A DNA stretch of 64,000 nt from Janibacter sp. HTCC2649. Its GTDB lineage: Bacteria > Actinomycetota > Actinomycetes > Actinomycetales > Dermatophilaceae. Within the stretch, counting starts at the first letter, position 1. Each line of letters opens with the position of its first letter. Position numbers and translations under genes: made by a program. Below are positions 24,877-33,533 of this stretch, in pieces. The DNA is taken from the NCBI RefSeq assembly GCF_000152705.1, contig NZ_CH672413.1, positions 3,627,046 to 3,691,045 on the forward strand, written 5' to 3'. The notes under the pieces are model-generated. The model searched no databases. It was given only the letters and a program-made list of their open reading frames with translations, and was not told the DNA's origin.

Positions 24877-27290
24877 CGGTGCTCCTCGGTGGTGCTCGTC
24901 TGGTGCTGAAGTTCGTTCTGGCGGTGTTGCGCGCGCAGCTCCCACAGCTCGACCGGGCTGATCGGCATCGAGCGGATGAAGAAGCCCTCGGCGTCGGAGA
25001 TCGCGGACGCGATGACGGCCGTGACCGGGATGGTCCCGGCCTCGCCAGCGCCCTTGATCCCCAGCGGGTTCAGCGGCGAGGGCGTCTCGAGGTGGTCGGT
25101 CTCGATGTGCGGGACCTCGGACGCGTAGGGGATGAGGAAGTCCATGAACGAAGCGTTGAGCAGCTGCCCGCTCTCGTCATAGACCATCCGCTCATAGAGC
25201 GCACCACCCACGCCCTGCGCCACACCGCCATGGACCTGGCCCTCGACGATCATCGGGTTGACCACGGTCCCGCAGTCGTGGATGACGCAGTAGCGCAGGA
25301 TCTTGATCTCGGCGGTCACCGGGTCGGTCTCGACGATGGCCGCGTGCATGCCGTTGGCGAAGGTGGCCTGGGTGGGCGAGTAGAAGTCCTTGCCCTCGAG
25401 TCCGGGTTCGTCGTCATCGGCGACCGGCGGCTTGTCCGGATCAAAGCTACCCGCGAACTGCGTTGCGGCCTTTGCGGATTCGTCAAAGGCATAGCGCAGC
25501 GGGTTGGACATGACCGCCACCGTGGACAGCGCGATCGAGGCGTGGGGCGCACCCTTGACGCTGATGACACCGTCCTCGATCTGCAGGTCGTCCTGCGACA
25601 CCTCGAGGGCGTCGGCGGCGATGCGCAACGCCTTGGCGCGCACGGCCCGAGCCGCGAGGGCGACGGCGTTGCCGCTCATGACGGCACCGCGCGATGCAAA
25701 GGTCCCGACGGCATACGGCATCCGTCTGGTGTCACCGGTGGTGACGTAGACGTCGTCGATCGGCACGCCGAGCTCGTCGGCGACGATCTGCGCGAGGATC
25801 GTCTGGTGCCCCTGGCCCTGGGTGGTGAGGCCGGTGGCGACATTGACTCGTCCGCTCGTCTCGACCTGGACGTGGCCGCCTTCGTAGGGACCGACGCCGG
25901 TGCCTTCGACGTAGCAGCCGATCCCGAGACCGACCTTGCGTCCGGCCGCCTCGGCCTCTTCCTTGTATGCCGCGAAGTCGTCCCAGCCCACGAGCGCCTT
26001 GAGCTTGGCGAGGGATGCGGGGAAGTCGCCCGAGTCGTACTTGAGCGGGCGTCCGTCCTGGAAGAGGAGCCCCTGGTCGTAGGGCATCTCCTCGGGCTGG
26101 ATGAAGTTGCGAGCGCGGACCTCGGTGCGGTCGATGCCGAGTTCGGCCGCAATGGCGTCCATCGTGCGCTCCATGGCGAAGCAGCCCTGCGGTCGTCCAG
26201 CGCCTCGATAGGGCGTCACGAGAACGGTGTTGGTGTAGAGCGACCAGAACTCGACACGGTAGTTCTGCGGCTTGTAGGGGCCGAGCAGTTGCGTCGCGGT
26301 GATGATCGGGACGATGACCCCGTAGGGGAGGTAGGCGCCGTTGTCGTGCCAGAACTTCACGTCGAGGGCGAGGAGTCGCCCGTCGTCATCGAAGCCGACG
26401 GTGACCGTCTGCAGCTGGCCGCGTTCGTGGGCGCTGGAGGTGAAGTGCTCGCGGCGGTCCTCGGTCCACTTGACGTCGTGGTTGAGCCTGCGCGAGGCCC
26501 ACGGGACGAGGACCTCTTCGGGCCAGGGGTGCATGATCTTGACGCCGAAGCCGCCGCCGACGTCGGGGGCGATGCACTCGACCTGCGCGAGTGGCAGCGC
26601 GAGCTTGGCAGCGACGGCCGCGCGCACACCCGTCGAGGTCTGGGTCGACGAGTGGATGCGCATGCGCTGCTCGTCCGAGTCCCAGTGCGCGAGAACGCCT
26701 TTGCCCTCCATGGGCATGCAGGCGCTGCGCTCGATCTCGAGGTCGAGCGTGAGCGTGTGGGGGGCCGCGGCCATGGCGGGTTCGACGTTGCCGACCTCCT
26801 GCAGGAGGTGGGCGGCGACGTTGCCGGGAGCGTCGTCGTGCACGAGTCGGTCTCCGTCGCGCGAGTTCGCGATGCCGACGACCGGCGGCAGGAAGTCATA
26901 GGTGACGACGATGCGCTGGGCGGCGTCCTCGGCGAGGTAGCGGTCGCGCGCGATGACCATGACAATGGCCTCGCCGACGTGGTTGACCTCGTCCTTGGCG
27001 AGCGCGTAACCCGTGCGCCCGGCCTCGATGGAGGGGTGGGGGATGAGGAGGGGCAGCCGATCGGCGGCCGGCCCGTCGAGGTCCTCGTGGGTGTAGACAG
27101 CGATGACGCCGTCGATCTCGACCGCACCGTCGACGTCGATGTCGGTGATCCGCGCGTGGGCGTGCGGGCTGCGGACGAACGCGACCTCGTAGGCGTCGTG
27201 ACCGAGGTCGTCGAGGTAGCGGCCGTTGCCGGTGACGAGGCGCGGGTCCTCCTTGCGCAGGACGGGCTGGCCGAACTGGCGGGTGCTCAT
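24873..27290 (-). CDS. Molybdenum hydroxylase large subunit (xanthine dehydrogenase / form II CoxL-like)
   Basis: 805 residues. Molybdopterin-binding segments include DVGGGFGVK (243-251), TPYRGAGRPQGCFAMER (359-375) and QGQGHQTILAQIVADELG, with the catalytic glutamate in GIKGAGEAGT (Glu750). The active-site loop YRGAGR (361-366) is the form II pattern, not the AYxCSFR of genuine form I CO dehydrogenase, so CO oxidation is unlikely. The enzyme hydroxylates a carbon next to nitrogen in a heterocycle or an aldehyde. Linked permease and barbiturase genes suggest uracil/thymine or xanthine. Confidence 0.9.
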   Translation of the reverse strand: MSTRQFGQPVLRKEDPRLVTGNGRYLDDLGHDAYEVAFVRSPHAHARITDIDVDGAVEIDGVIAVYTHEDLDGPAADRLPLLIPHPSIEAGRTGYALAKDEVNHVGEAIVMVIARDRYLAEDAAQRIVVTYDFLPPVVGIANSRDGDRLVHDDAPGNVAAHLLQEVGNVEPAMAAAPHTLTLDLEIERSACMPMEGKGVLAHWDSDEQRMRIHSSTQTSTGVRAAVAAKLALPLAQVECIAPDVGGGFGVKIMHPWPEEVLVPWASRRLNHDVKWTEDRREHFTSSAHERGQLQTVTVGFDDDGRLLALDVKFWHDNGAYLPYGVIVPIITATQLLGPYKPQNYRVEFWSLYTNTVLVTPYRGAGRPQGCFAMERTMDAIAAELGIDRTEVRARNFIQPEEMPYDQGLLFQDGRPLKYDSGDFPASLAKLKALVGWDDFAAYKEEAEAAGRKVGLGIGCYVEGTGVGPYEGGHVQVETSGRVNVATGLTTQGQGHQTILAQIVADELGVPIDDVYVTTGDTRRMPYAVGTFASRGAVMSGNAVALAARAVRAKALRIAADALEVSQDDLQIEDGVISVKGAPHASIALSTVAVMSNPLRYAFDESAKAATQFAGSFDPDKPPVADDDEPGLEGKDFYSPTQATFANGMHAAIVETDPVTAEIKILRYCVIHDCGTVVNPMIVEGQVHGGVAQGVGGALYERMVYDESGQLLNASFMDFLIPYASEVPHIETDHLETPSPLNPLGIKGAGEAGTIPVTAVIASAISDAEGFFIRSMPISPVELWELRAQHRQNELQHQTSTTEEHR

Positions 27291-27820
27291 GAGGCGTCAC
27301 CTGCCTCGGACTTCTTGGCCCTCAGGTCACGCTTGATCTCGGCGGCGCGCAGGACGGCCTTGCAGATGTTCTGGTAGCCGGTGCAGCGGCAGAGGTTGCC
27401 CGAGATGGCCTCGCGCGCCTCCTCGCTCGTCGGGTCCGGGTTCTCCTCGATGAAGGCGGTGATCGTCGTGACGAATCCCGGTGTGCAGAAGCCGCACTGG
27501 AGCCCGTGACACTCAACGAACGCCTGCTGCACCGGACCCATGGCGTCCTGGGTGCCGAGCCCCTCGACGGTGGTGATCGTGTGCTCCTGCGCGGACACGG
27601 CAAACATGAGGCACGAGCGCACGGGCTCGCCGTCCACAAGGACGGTGCAGGCACCACAGACGCCGTGCTCGCAGCCGACATGGGTGCCGGTGAGCCGCAG
27701 GTCGTGACGAATGAAGTCGGACAGCAGTCGTCGCGACTCGACCGTGCGGGTGTGGGCCACGCCGTTCACGTTCAAGGTCACGTCCACCGTGGTGGTCGCG
27801 TCCTGGTCGATGTCGGTCAT
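27287..27820 (-). CDS. Molybdenum hydroxylase small subunit, 2x[2Fe-2S]
   Basis: 177 residues. The plant-ferredoxin-type cluster uses Cys50, Cys55, Cys58 and Cys70 (GCEHGVCGACTVLVDG...SC) and the second cluster uses Cys109, Cys112, Cys144 and Cys146 (LQCGFCTPGF, NLCRCTGYQNI). It transfers electrons from the molybdenum site to FAD. Four-base overlaps join it to the large and medium subunit genes. Confidence 0.95.
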   Translation of the reverse strand: MTDIDQDATTTVDVTLNVNGVAHTRTVESRRLLSDFIRHDLRLTGTHVGCEHGVCGACTVLVDGEPVRSCLMFAVSAQEHTITTVEGLGTQDAMGPVQQAFVECHGLQCGFCTPGFVTTITAFIEENPDPTSEEAREAISGNLCRCTGYQNICKAVLRAAEIKRDLRAKKSEAGDAS

Positions 27821-28689
27821 GCGTCCTCCTCGGTCGTGGCGATGGTCAGAGCGCGTCGGGTGAGCTCGGCGGCGAGCATGCGGCGGTACTCACTGGTGGC
27901 GTGGATGTCGGCCTCGGGCGCGATCCCGGCCTGAAGGAGATCGTCGATGCCATCCCAGCGCGACGAGATCGACTGCCCCACAACGGCTTCGGAGAGGTCG
28001 ATGACGACGGGAATGTCCGTGACGGAGACGTATGCCGCCCGCGCACTTCGCACGATCGCGTCCCGGCCCTGCCCTTCGAGATCGACCGCGACGCCGACGC
28101 CGGCCAGCGCGTAGTCCCCGTGACGGCGGGCCGACTCGATGAAAGCAGTGCGGGTCGTGGAGCCGAAGCGGCCGAAGCGCACGGCTTCCAGCAGCTCATC
28201 GGCCTCGAGCACGGTCTGCAGGGGCCCTTCGAAGAAGTCACCGGCCGCGACCTCGCGACGCCCACCGGGGCCGACGATCTCCATGACCGCATCGGTCAGC
28301 ACGGCGATCGAGGGCATCTCTCCAGCGGCGTCAGCGTGGGCGATGGAGCCCACGGTGGTGCCGCGGTTGCGGATGGCCGGGTGGGCCACGTTGCGCAGAG
28401 CCTGACGCAAGAGCGGCAGAACGGCATACGCCTCATCGTTTTTCTGCAGTGCAGCGTGCCGCACCGTGGCGCCGACCCGGACGTGACCGTCGGTGACGGT
28501 CACGGTGTCCAGGCCGGCGACCCGGTTGATGTCGACGAGGTGCGCCGGCTGGGCGAGCCGCATGTTGAGCACCGGAATGAGGCTCTGACCCCCGGCGAGG
28601 ACCTTGCCGTCGTGTCCGACCTCAGCGAGTGCCGCGACGGCCTCGTCGAGCGTGCGTGGGGCGTGGTGGACGAAGGGGGCAGGCTTCAC
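27817..28689 (-). CDS. Molybdenum hydroxylase medium subunit, FAD-binding
   Basis: 290 residues from a GTG at 28689. FAD motifs are AGGQSLIPVLNMRLAQPAHLVDINRVAGL and the TVGSIAHADAAGEMPSIAVLTDA segment, followed by the C-terminal CODH flavoprotein domain. It completes a CoxMSL-ordered enzyme. It begins 17 bp after the permease gene, which places transport and oxidation on one transcript. Confidence 0.93.
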   Translation of the reverse strand: MKPAPFVHHAPRTLDEAVAALAEVGHDGKVLAGGQSLIPVLNMRLAQPAHLVDINRVAGLDTVTVTDGHVRVGATVRHAALQKNDEAYAVLPLLRQALRNVAHPAIRNRGTTVGSIAHADAAGEMPSIAVLTDAVMEIVGPGGRREVAAGDFFEGPLQTVLEADELLEAVRFGRFGSTTRTAFIESARRHGDYALAGVGVAVDLEGQGRDAIVRSARAAYVSVTDIPVVIDLSEAVVGQSISSRWDGIDDLLQAGIAPEADIHATSEYRRMLAAELTRRALTIATTEEDA

Positions 28690-28706
28690 GTCGGGGGTTC
28701 AGCTCC

Positions 28707-30173
28707 TCAGCGCTTGGACTGGTAGAGGTCGTCGATGCCGTCTTCGTCGCCGTAGACGCGGTCGCCTGTGGCGATGGCCGTGCCGCCGGGTCCGCCCTTG
28801 CCGTCGGCGCGGTTGCGGAGGTCGGCAGGGGCGAGGGTGCGGGCGAGGTGGAAGGCGCCGACTGCCACGATTGTGCCGAGGGCGATTCCGCTGAGGCTGA
28901 AGTCGTCGCTGAGCTTCATCGTCACGTCACCGATGCCGATGACGATGCCGGCGGCGACGGGAACGAGGTTGATCGGGTTCGCGAAGTCGACCCCGTTCTC
29001 CTTCCAGATCTTGGCGCCGAGCAGGCCGATCATTCCGTAGAGGACGACCGTGATGCCGCCGAGCACGCCACCGGGGACGGACGCGACGAGCGCGCCGAAC
29101 TTGGGGGAGAAGCCGAAGATGAGCGCGACGACAGCGGCCACGTAGTAGGCAGCGGTCGAGTAGACGCGGGTGGCGGCCATGACGCCGATGTTCTCGGCGT
29201 AGGTCGTCGTGGGCGAGCCACCGACGGACGAGGCGAGGATCGTGCCGAAACCGTCGGCGGCGATGGCGCGACCCATGTCCTTGTCGAGGTCGGCGCCGGT
29301 CATCTCGGCAACAGCCTTGACGTGGCCGGTGTTCTCCGCGATGAGGGCGATGACGGCGGGGAGGACGAGCAGGATGGCGGCGGTGGAGAAGCTCGGTGCG
29401 TGCCAGCCGGGAACCTCGGTGCCGTCAGCCTTGAAGATCGTCTTGGCGGGGAAGCCGAACCAGGCCGCGTCACCAACGCCCGAGGTGTCCCAGCGAAGGT
29501 GCTTGGTCGCTTCGGTAGCGCCGGGAAGGACGGAGGTGATCTGCCCGACGGTGTGGTCGAGGAGCCACGAGAGGGCGGTGCCGAAGATCAGCGCGAGGAA
29601 GATCGCGATGCGGCTGATGAAGCCCTTGAAGGCCACCGCACAGACAATCGTGAAGAGCATGACGAAGAAGGCAACCCACTGGTCGGCGGGCCAATACGTC
29701 TTGGACACGACGGGCGCGAGGTTGAAGCCGATGAGCATGACGACCGCGCCGGTGACGACCGGCGGCAGCACCTTGTGCAGGACGGCCGACCCGAGGAAGT
29801 GGATGGCCACACCCACCAGGAGGAGGACGACACCGGAGATGAGGATCGCGCCGGTGACCTCGGAGGAGTCCCCTCCCTGCGAGCGGATCGCGGCGACACC
29901 ACCGACGAACGCGGCCGACGTGCCGAGATAGCTGGGGACCCGGCCCTGGACGATGAGCAGGAACGCGATGGTCGCGATGCCGCTCATCATGATGGCGAGC
30001 TGCGGGTTGAGACCCATGATCAGGGGGAAGACGAACGTCGCACCGAACATCGCGACGACGTGCTGCGCGCCGAGGCCGACCGTGCGACCCCAGTCCAACC
30101 GCTCATCGGGGGCGACGACATCGTCGGGTCCGAGCGTGCCCTCCTTCAGCTTCCAACCAAGTCCAAGAGCCAT
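28707..30173 (-). CDS. Uracil/xanthine permease (NCS2 family)
   Basis: 488 residues with about 14 membrane segments. Family signatures are LGAQHVVAMFGATFVFPLIMGLNPQLAIMMSGI near the N-terminus, VALIAENTGHVKAVAEMTG and the QxxP-region-like GSPTTTYAENIGVMAATRV. UraA-like members carry uracil, others carry xanthine or urate by proton symport. It heads the operon with the molybdenum hydroxylase, CoxG and nitrilase-family genes, so its substrate is probably the compound oxidised by that enzyme. Confidence 0.92.
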   Translation of the reverse strand: MALGLGWKLKEGTLGPDDVVAPDERLDWGRTVGLGAQHVVAMFGATFVFPLIMGLNPQLAIMMSGIATIAFLLIVQGRVPSYLGTSAAFVGGVAAIRSQGGDSSEVTGAILISGVVLLLVGVAIHFLGSAVLHKVLPPVVTGAVVMLIGFNLAPVVSKTYWPADQWVAFFVMLFTIVCAVAFKGFISRIAIFLALIFGTALSWLLDHTVGQITSVLPGATEATKHLRWDTSGVGDAAWFGFPAKTIFKADGTEVPGWHAPSFSTAAILLVLPAVIALIAENTGHVKAVAEMTGADLDKDMGRAIAADGFGTILASSVGGSPTTTYAENIGVMAATRVYSTAAYYVAAVVALIFGFSPKFGALVASVPGGVLGGITVVLYGMIGLLGAKIWKENGVDFANPINLVPVAAGIVIGIGDVTMKLSDDFSLSGIALGTIVAVGAFHLARTLAPADLRNRADGKGGPGGTAIATGDRVYGDEDGIDDLYQSKR

Positions 30174-30312
30174 GTGCGTGTGACCTTCCTCAGCGGACGG
30201 CGTGCAGGGTCACGTCGTCAAGATAGGAGGACGCTAGTGGCGGCGGCCTCAAGGACATTCGTCAATCTGTGACAGGGGACCGCGCGGGGTCTTGGCAAGT
30301 CGAAGTGCGCTG

Positions 30313-30333
30313 TGTCACACGGTTGTCACACGG
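30313..30333. repeat. Direct repeat TGTCACACGG
   Basis: Two copies (30313-30322 and 30324-30333) just beyond the stop of the ROK gene and about 140 bp upstream of the permease start on the reverse strand. They could be a tandem operator for the permease operon. The remainder of this 161-bp gap shows no other clear signal. Confidence 0.35.
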
Positions 30334-30334
30334 G

Positions 30335-31495
30335 TCATCGTGGCACGGCGTTCGACTCCGGGGACCACGTCTGCAGCAACTCGCCAAGGGCGGCGATCCG
30401 GGCCCCGACAAGCGGGGCATTCTCGGTCACACGCGCGACGGTGACGGTGGCCTGGACGCCTCCCGCGTCACCGATCGCTGCGGTCACGGAGTCGACTATT
30501 TCTGTATGCCGTCCCCACCGTCCGCTGAGGACGACCAGTTCCGGGTCGAGGAGATAGGCGTGGGCCCGGGCGACCTCGCCGACGGCGGCAGCGAGGGATC
30601 GGGCTTGCCCGACTCCGTGGTCCAGGTCGTCGAGGAGGGTCTCGAGATCGATGGCCTTGGCGCCCTCGCGCAGGTAGCCGAGGGACTCGACGCAGTCCAT
30701 GAGGGTGCCACTGGTCGCCCGGTTGCTGCTGCGGCCACTGCCCGCCGCGAGGACGGAGGTGCGGGAGTAAGCGATCTCGCCGGCCAGCCCACGTGAGCCG
30801 TGGAGAGGTCGGCCGCCGCTCCACATGGCGGCGCCCATTCCTTCGTCGAGATAGAGGTGGAGGACGTCGTCGACCCCTGCGGCGATGCCTTGTTCGCGTT
30901 CGGCGAGCAGGGCCCAGCTGACGTCGTTGTCGACGAGGGGCCGCACGGGGACGACGTCCTTGAGGAGGCGCACGGGGTCGAGCTCGCCGACGAGGAAGGG
31001 GCTCTCGGGGAGCTCGACGACCTTGCCGGTGCGACGGTCGACGGGGTCGGCCACGGACAGGGTGAGGGCACGGATCGGGCCGGGGGAGTCAGAGGTGAGC
31101 GCCCGGCATACGCCGACGAGCGTTCGGCCCAACGCGCCGGAGGTGACGGGAACGGGGAGTGGGCGCTCCCTGGTGGAGAGGACGCGCCCGTCGAGCGCGA
31201 TCAGCTCGCCGATCACGCCTTCGGGGCCGGCCTGGATGGCGAGGGCGCACCCGGCGGCATCGTTGACGGTGAGGTAGGTGCCGGCGCGACCTCGACCGCC
31301 GGTCGTCCGTCCGCCCTCGACGAGGACGCCGGCAGCGATGAGGCGGGACACGCTCTGCGACACCGTCGGCTTGGAGAGGGTCGTGGCGGTCGCGACGGCG
31401 GCGCGGGTGAGCTGGCCCGCAGAGGCGACTGCGGCGAGGACGTGGCGGTCGCTGAGCGAGCGCAACAGGTCGAGCGAGGGGAGGTCGACGGCCAC
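30335..31495 (-). CDS. ROK-family transcriptional repressor
   Basis: 386 residues. An N-terminal winged helix (LLRSLSDRHVLAAVASAGQLTRAAVATATTLSKPTVSQSVSRLIAAGVLVEGG) precedes a ROK sugar-kinase-like domain (VLHLYLDEGMGAAMWSGGRPLHGSRGLAGEIAY). The usual zinc-binding CGCxGCxE motif is missing (CVESLGYLREG in its place), so it is a non-canonical ROK sensor whose effector may not be a sugar. It is divergent from the DUF1479 gene, with palindromic sites between them. Confidence 0.87.
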   Translation of the reverse strand: MAVDLPSLDLLRSLSDRHVLAAVASAGQLTRAAVATATTLSKPTVSQSVSRLIAAGVLVEGGRTTGGRGRAGTYLTVNDAAGCALAIQAGPEGVIGELIALDGRVLSTRERPLPVPVTSGALGRTLVGVCRALTSDSPGPIRALTLSVADPVDRRTGKVVELPESPFLVGELDPVRLLKDVVPVRPLVDNDVSWALLAEREQGIAAGVDDVLHLYLDEGMGAAMWSGGRPLHGSRGLAGEIAYSRTSVLAAGSGRSSNRATSGTLMDCVESLGYLREGAKAIDLETLLDDLDHGVGQARSLAAAVGEVARAHAYLLDPELVVLSGRWGRHTEIVDSVTAAIGDAGGVQATVTVARVTENAPLVGARIAALGELLQTWSPESNAVPR

Positions 31496-31508
31496 GACCA
31501 GCCTTTCG

Positions 31509-31578
31509 TTAGGAGTCCTTGCAAAGTAGCAGAGATGCGCGCTAACCTTTCGGTAAGCAGTTCAGTCAGGAGTCCTAA
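31509..31578. promoter_or_regulatory. Paired palindromic operators between ROK regulator and DUF1479 gene
   Basis: TTAGGAGTCCT (31509-31519) and AGGAGTCCTAA (31568-31578) are mirror copies of the same site, each with the AGGA-N-TCCT core, 48 bp apart. An imperfect GCTAACC/GGTAAGC palindrome (31541-31558) lies between. Their place in the divergent gap makes them good candidates for ROK-protein binding. Confidence 0.65.
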
Positions 31579-31610
31579 CCAATTGCCTTCAACGACTTGA
31601 GAGGTCGACG

Positions 31611-32903
31611 ATGACCACCACCGACAGCACCGAGACGCGGCCCCTTCCCCACTGGGAGAGCAAGCCCGAGGACGTCACGGGAGCCATCCGCGAGATCAAG
31701 GCAGCGCTTCGTGCGCGCATCGCCCGCAGTGGTCGCACCGTCGAGGAGCACTTCGTCGACCTCGAGGCGCGCATCTCCCAGCGCGTCGAGAAGATCAAGG
31801 CCGAGCGCGCGGGTGGCGGCGACGTGTGGCCGATCATCGACTTCGCCGACATCGAGTCTGGCACCGTCGCGCCCGAGCTCGTCGCCAAGGTCAAGGAGCG
31901 CGGTTGCGCCGTCGTGCGGGGCACCTTCCCGCACGAGCAGGCGCTGCAGTGGGACCGCGACATCGTGGACTACGTCGAGCGCAACAAGTTCTTCGAGAAC
32001 TACACCGGCCCCGCCGACGACTTCTTCGCCAGCGTGGAGTCCACGCCCGAGATCTACCCGATCTACTGGTCGCAGCCGCAGATGGAGGCGCGCCAGAGCC
32101 CGCGCATGGCCGCAGTCCAGGGCTTCCTCAACAGCCAGTGGACGTTCGCATCCCAAGGGACCCAGTGGTTCGACCCCGATCGCGACTCGCTGTACCCCGA
32201 CCGCATCCGGCGCCGCCCGCCGGGCACCGACTCCGCCGGGCTCGGCACCCACCTCGACACCGGCTCGATCGACCTCTACCTGACGCAGGGCTACCAGGAG
32301 GTCTTCCGCCACCTCTTCGACGGCACCGTCGAGAGCTACGACCCGTGGGATGCCGCGCACCGCACCGACGCCGTGAACTACCCCGCGTCGACGATGTGCT
32401 CGGCCTTCCGCACCTTCCAGGGGTGGACCGCGCTCTCCGACATGGACCACGACCAGGGCGTGCTCCACACGGTGCCGATCCCCGAGGCGATGGCCTACCT
32501 CATGCTGCGCCCCCTGCTCGATGACGTCCCGGACGACGAACTCTGCGGTGTCGCGCACAACCAGACGTTCCCGATCTCGTGGAAGTGGCACCCGCTGCTC
32601 ATGGAGGCCGTCTCGGGCATTCCGGACGTGCAGGCCGGCGACACCGTGTGGTGGCACTGCGACCTCATCCACTCCGTCGCCCAGGTGGAGGACCAGGTCG
32701 GTTGGGGCAACGTCATGTACATCCCGGCCGCGCCGTGGTGCCCCCGCAACGAGGCGTATGCCGCCAGCGTGCGTGAGGCGTTCGAGTCCGGTTCCAGCCC
32801 GAGCGACTTCCCGGAGGAGCACTACGAACGCGAGTGGGAAGGGCGCTTCCAGCCCGGGCAGCTCAACGAGATCGGCCGCCGCGGACTGGGTATGACCGAC
32901 TGA
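31611..32903 (+). CDS. DUF1479 (YbiU-like) putative Fe(II)/2-oxoglutarate dioxygenase
   Basis: 430 residues. DUF1479 proteins resemble 2-oxoglutarate dioxygenases; here LGTHLDTGSIDLY supplies an HxD pair (His214, Asp216) and WWHCDLIHSVAQVEDQ a distal histidine (His349 or His354), which would give the iron triad. GVAHNQTF and WKWHPLLMEAVSGIPDVQAGDTVWWH match the family. The substrate is unknown. The linked ROK regulator and nitrogen-base genes hint at a hydroxylated pyrimidine or purine derivative or a carboxylate. The stop region is tandemly repeated. Confidence 0.85.
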   Translation: MTTTDSTETRPLPHWESKPEDVTGAIREIKAALRARIARSGRTVEEHFVDLEARISQRVEKIKAERAGGGDVWPIIDFADIESGTVAPELVAKVKERGCAVVRGTFPHEQALQWDRDIVDYVERNKFFENYTGPADDFFASVESTPEIYPIYWSQPQMEARQSPRMAAVQGFLNSQWTFASQGTQWFDPDRDSLYPDRIRRRPPGTDSAGLGTHLDTGSIDLYLTQGYQEVFRHLFDGTVESYDPWDAAHRTDAVNYPASTMCSAFRTFQGWTALSDMDHDQGVLHTVPIPEAMAYLMLRPLLDDVPDDELCGVAHNQTFPISWKWHPLLMEAVSGIPDVQAGDTVWWHCDLIHSVAQVEDQVGWGNVMYIPAAPWCPRNEAYAASVREAFESGSSPSDFPEEHYEREWEGRFQPGQLNEIGRRGLGMTD

Positions 32904-32939
32904 AAGCGCATGACTGACTGAAAGAGCATGACCGACTGA
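32892..32939 (+). repeat. Tandem 18-bp repeat of the DUF1479 stop region
   Basis: ATGACCGACTGA at 32892-32903, ATGACTGACTGA at 32910-32921 and ATGACCGACTGA at 32928-32939, each separated by AAAG(C/A)GC, form three 18-bp units. Each unit repeats the last three codons and the stop, so duplication did not extend the protein. Confidence 0.85.
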
Positions 32940-32959
32940 GCAACTGCCTCGCTGACCCC

Positions 32960-32992
32960 GTCCCCAGCTCACCCCATTGGACGGTTGGGGAC
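32960..32992. terminator. Hairpin after the DUF1479 gene (family C, left copy)
   Basis: GTCCCCA (32960-32966) pairs with TGGGGAC (32986-32992). Positions 32970-32992 are an exact 23-bp inverted copy of 33498-33520 on the other side of the next gene. Confidence 0.6.
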
Positions 32993-33021
32993 GTGAGTCA
33001 GGCGTCGACCATGATGGGCGC

Positions 33022-33477
33022 ATGCCGGAGTTCGAGCTGCACACCACGATCCAGGCGCCGTCGCAGGCGTGCTTCGACCTGTCGCTCTCGGTGGACGCGC
33101 ACCGCGAGTCGATGGGCGACTCGGGTGAGCAGGCCGTCGCCGGGGTCACGTCCGGGCACATGGCTCTGGGCGACGCGGTGACCTGGCGGGCCCGGCACTT
33201 CGGCCTTCCGTTCACGATGACCTCGAGCATCACGGCATACGACGCTCCTCATCGGTTCGTTGACGAACAGGTGAGCGGACCGTTCAAGGAGTGGTGGCAC
33301 GAGCACACCTTCGAGGCGACACCCGATGGCGGCACGCACATGACCGATCGCGTGCGGTTCCGAGCGCCCCTCGGGCCGCTCGGATCGATCGCCGAGACGC
33401 TCGCCCTCAACCGCTACCTGCCCCGGCTCCTCGAGGAACGCAACGCCTGGCTGAAGGCCACCTTGGAGTCTGTCTAG
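33022..33477 (+). CDS. SRPBCC-family ligand-binding protein
   Basis: 151 residues from ATG at 33022 (an earlier in-frame start adds residues read through the hairpin and is rejected). It begins PEFELHTTIQAPSQACFDLSLSVDAHRESM and contains the hydrophobic-pocket strands FTMTSSITAYDAPHRFVDEQVSGPFKEWWHEHTFEATPDGGTHMTDRVRF of the START/polyketide cyclase-like fold. Function unknown. It is isolated between two related hairpins that share a perfect 23-bp inverted repeat. Confidence 0.8.
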   Translation: MPEFELHTTIQAPSQACFDLSLSVDAHRESMGDSGEQAVAGVTSGHMALGDAVTWRARHFGLPFTMTSSITAYDAPHRFVDEQVSGPFKEWWHEHTFEATPDGGTHMTDRVRFRAPLGPLGSIAETLALNRYLPRLLEERNAWLKATLESV

Positions 33478-33497
33478 GCGCCTTACGCGCCACGGGT

Positions 33498-33530
33498 GTC
33501 CCCAACCGTCCAATGGGGTGGGTTGGGGAC
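33498..33530. terminator. Hairpin between convergent genes (family C, right copy)
   Basis: GTCCCCAACC (33498-33507) pairs perfectly with GGTTGGGGAC (33521-33530) around a 13-nt loop. It separates the SRPBCC and PucR genes and shares its first 23 bp, inverted, with 32970-32992. Confidence 0.75.
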
Positions 33531-33533
33531 TGT

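Noticed and set aside
24873-28689. Aerobic carbon monoxide dehydrogenase (form I CoxMSL)
   Set aside because: The large-subunit active-site loop is YRGAGR, not AYxCSFR, and the linked permease and amidase point to a nucleobase substrate.
30313-30333. Direct repeat as an insertion-sequence footprint
   Set aside because: Ten-base repeats two bases apart with no inserted DNA; more likely an operator or chance.
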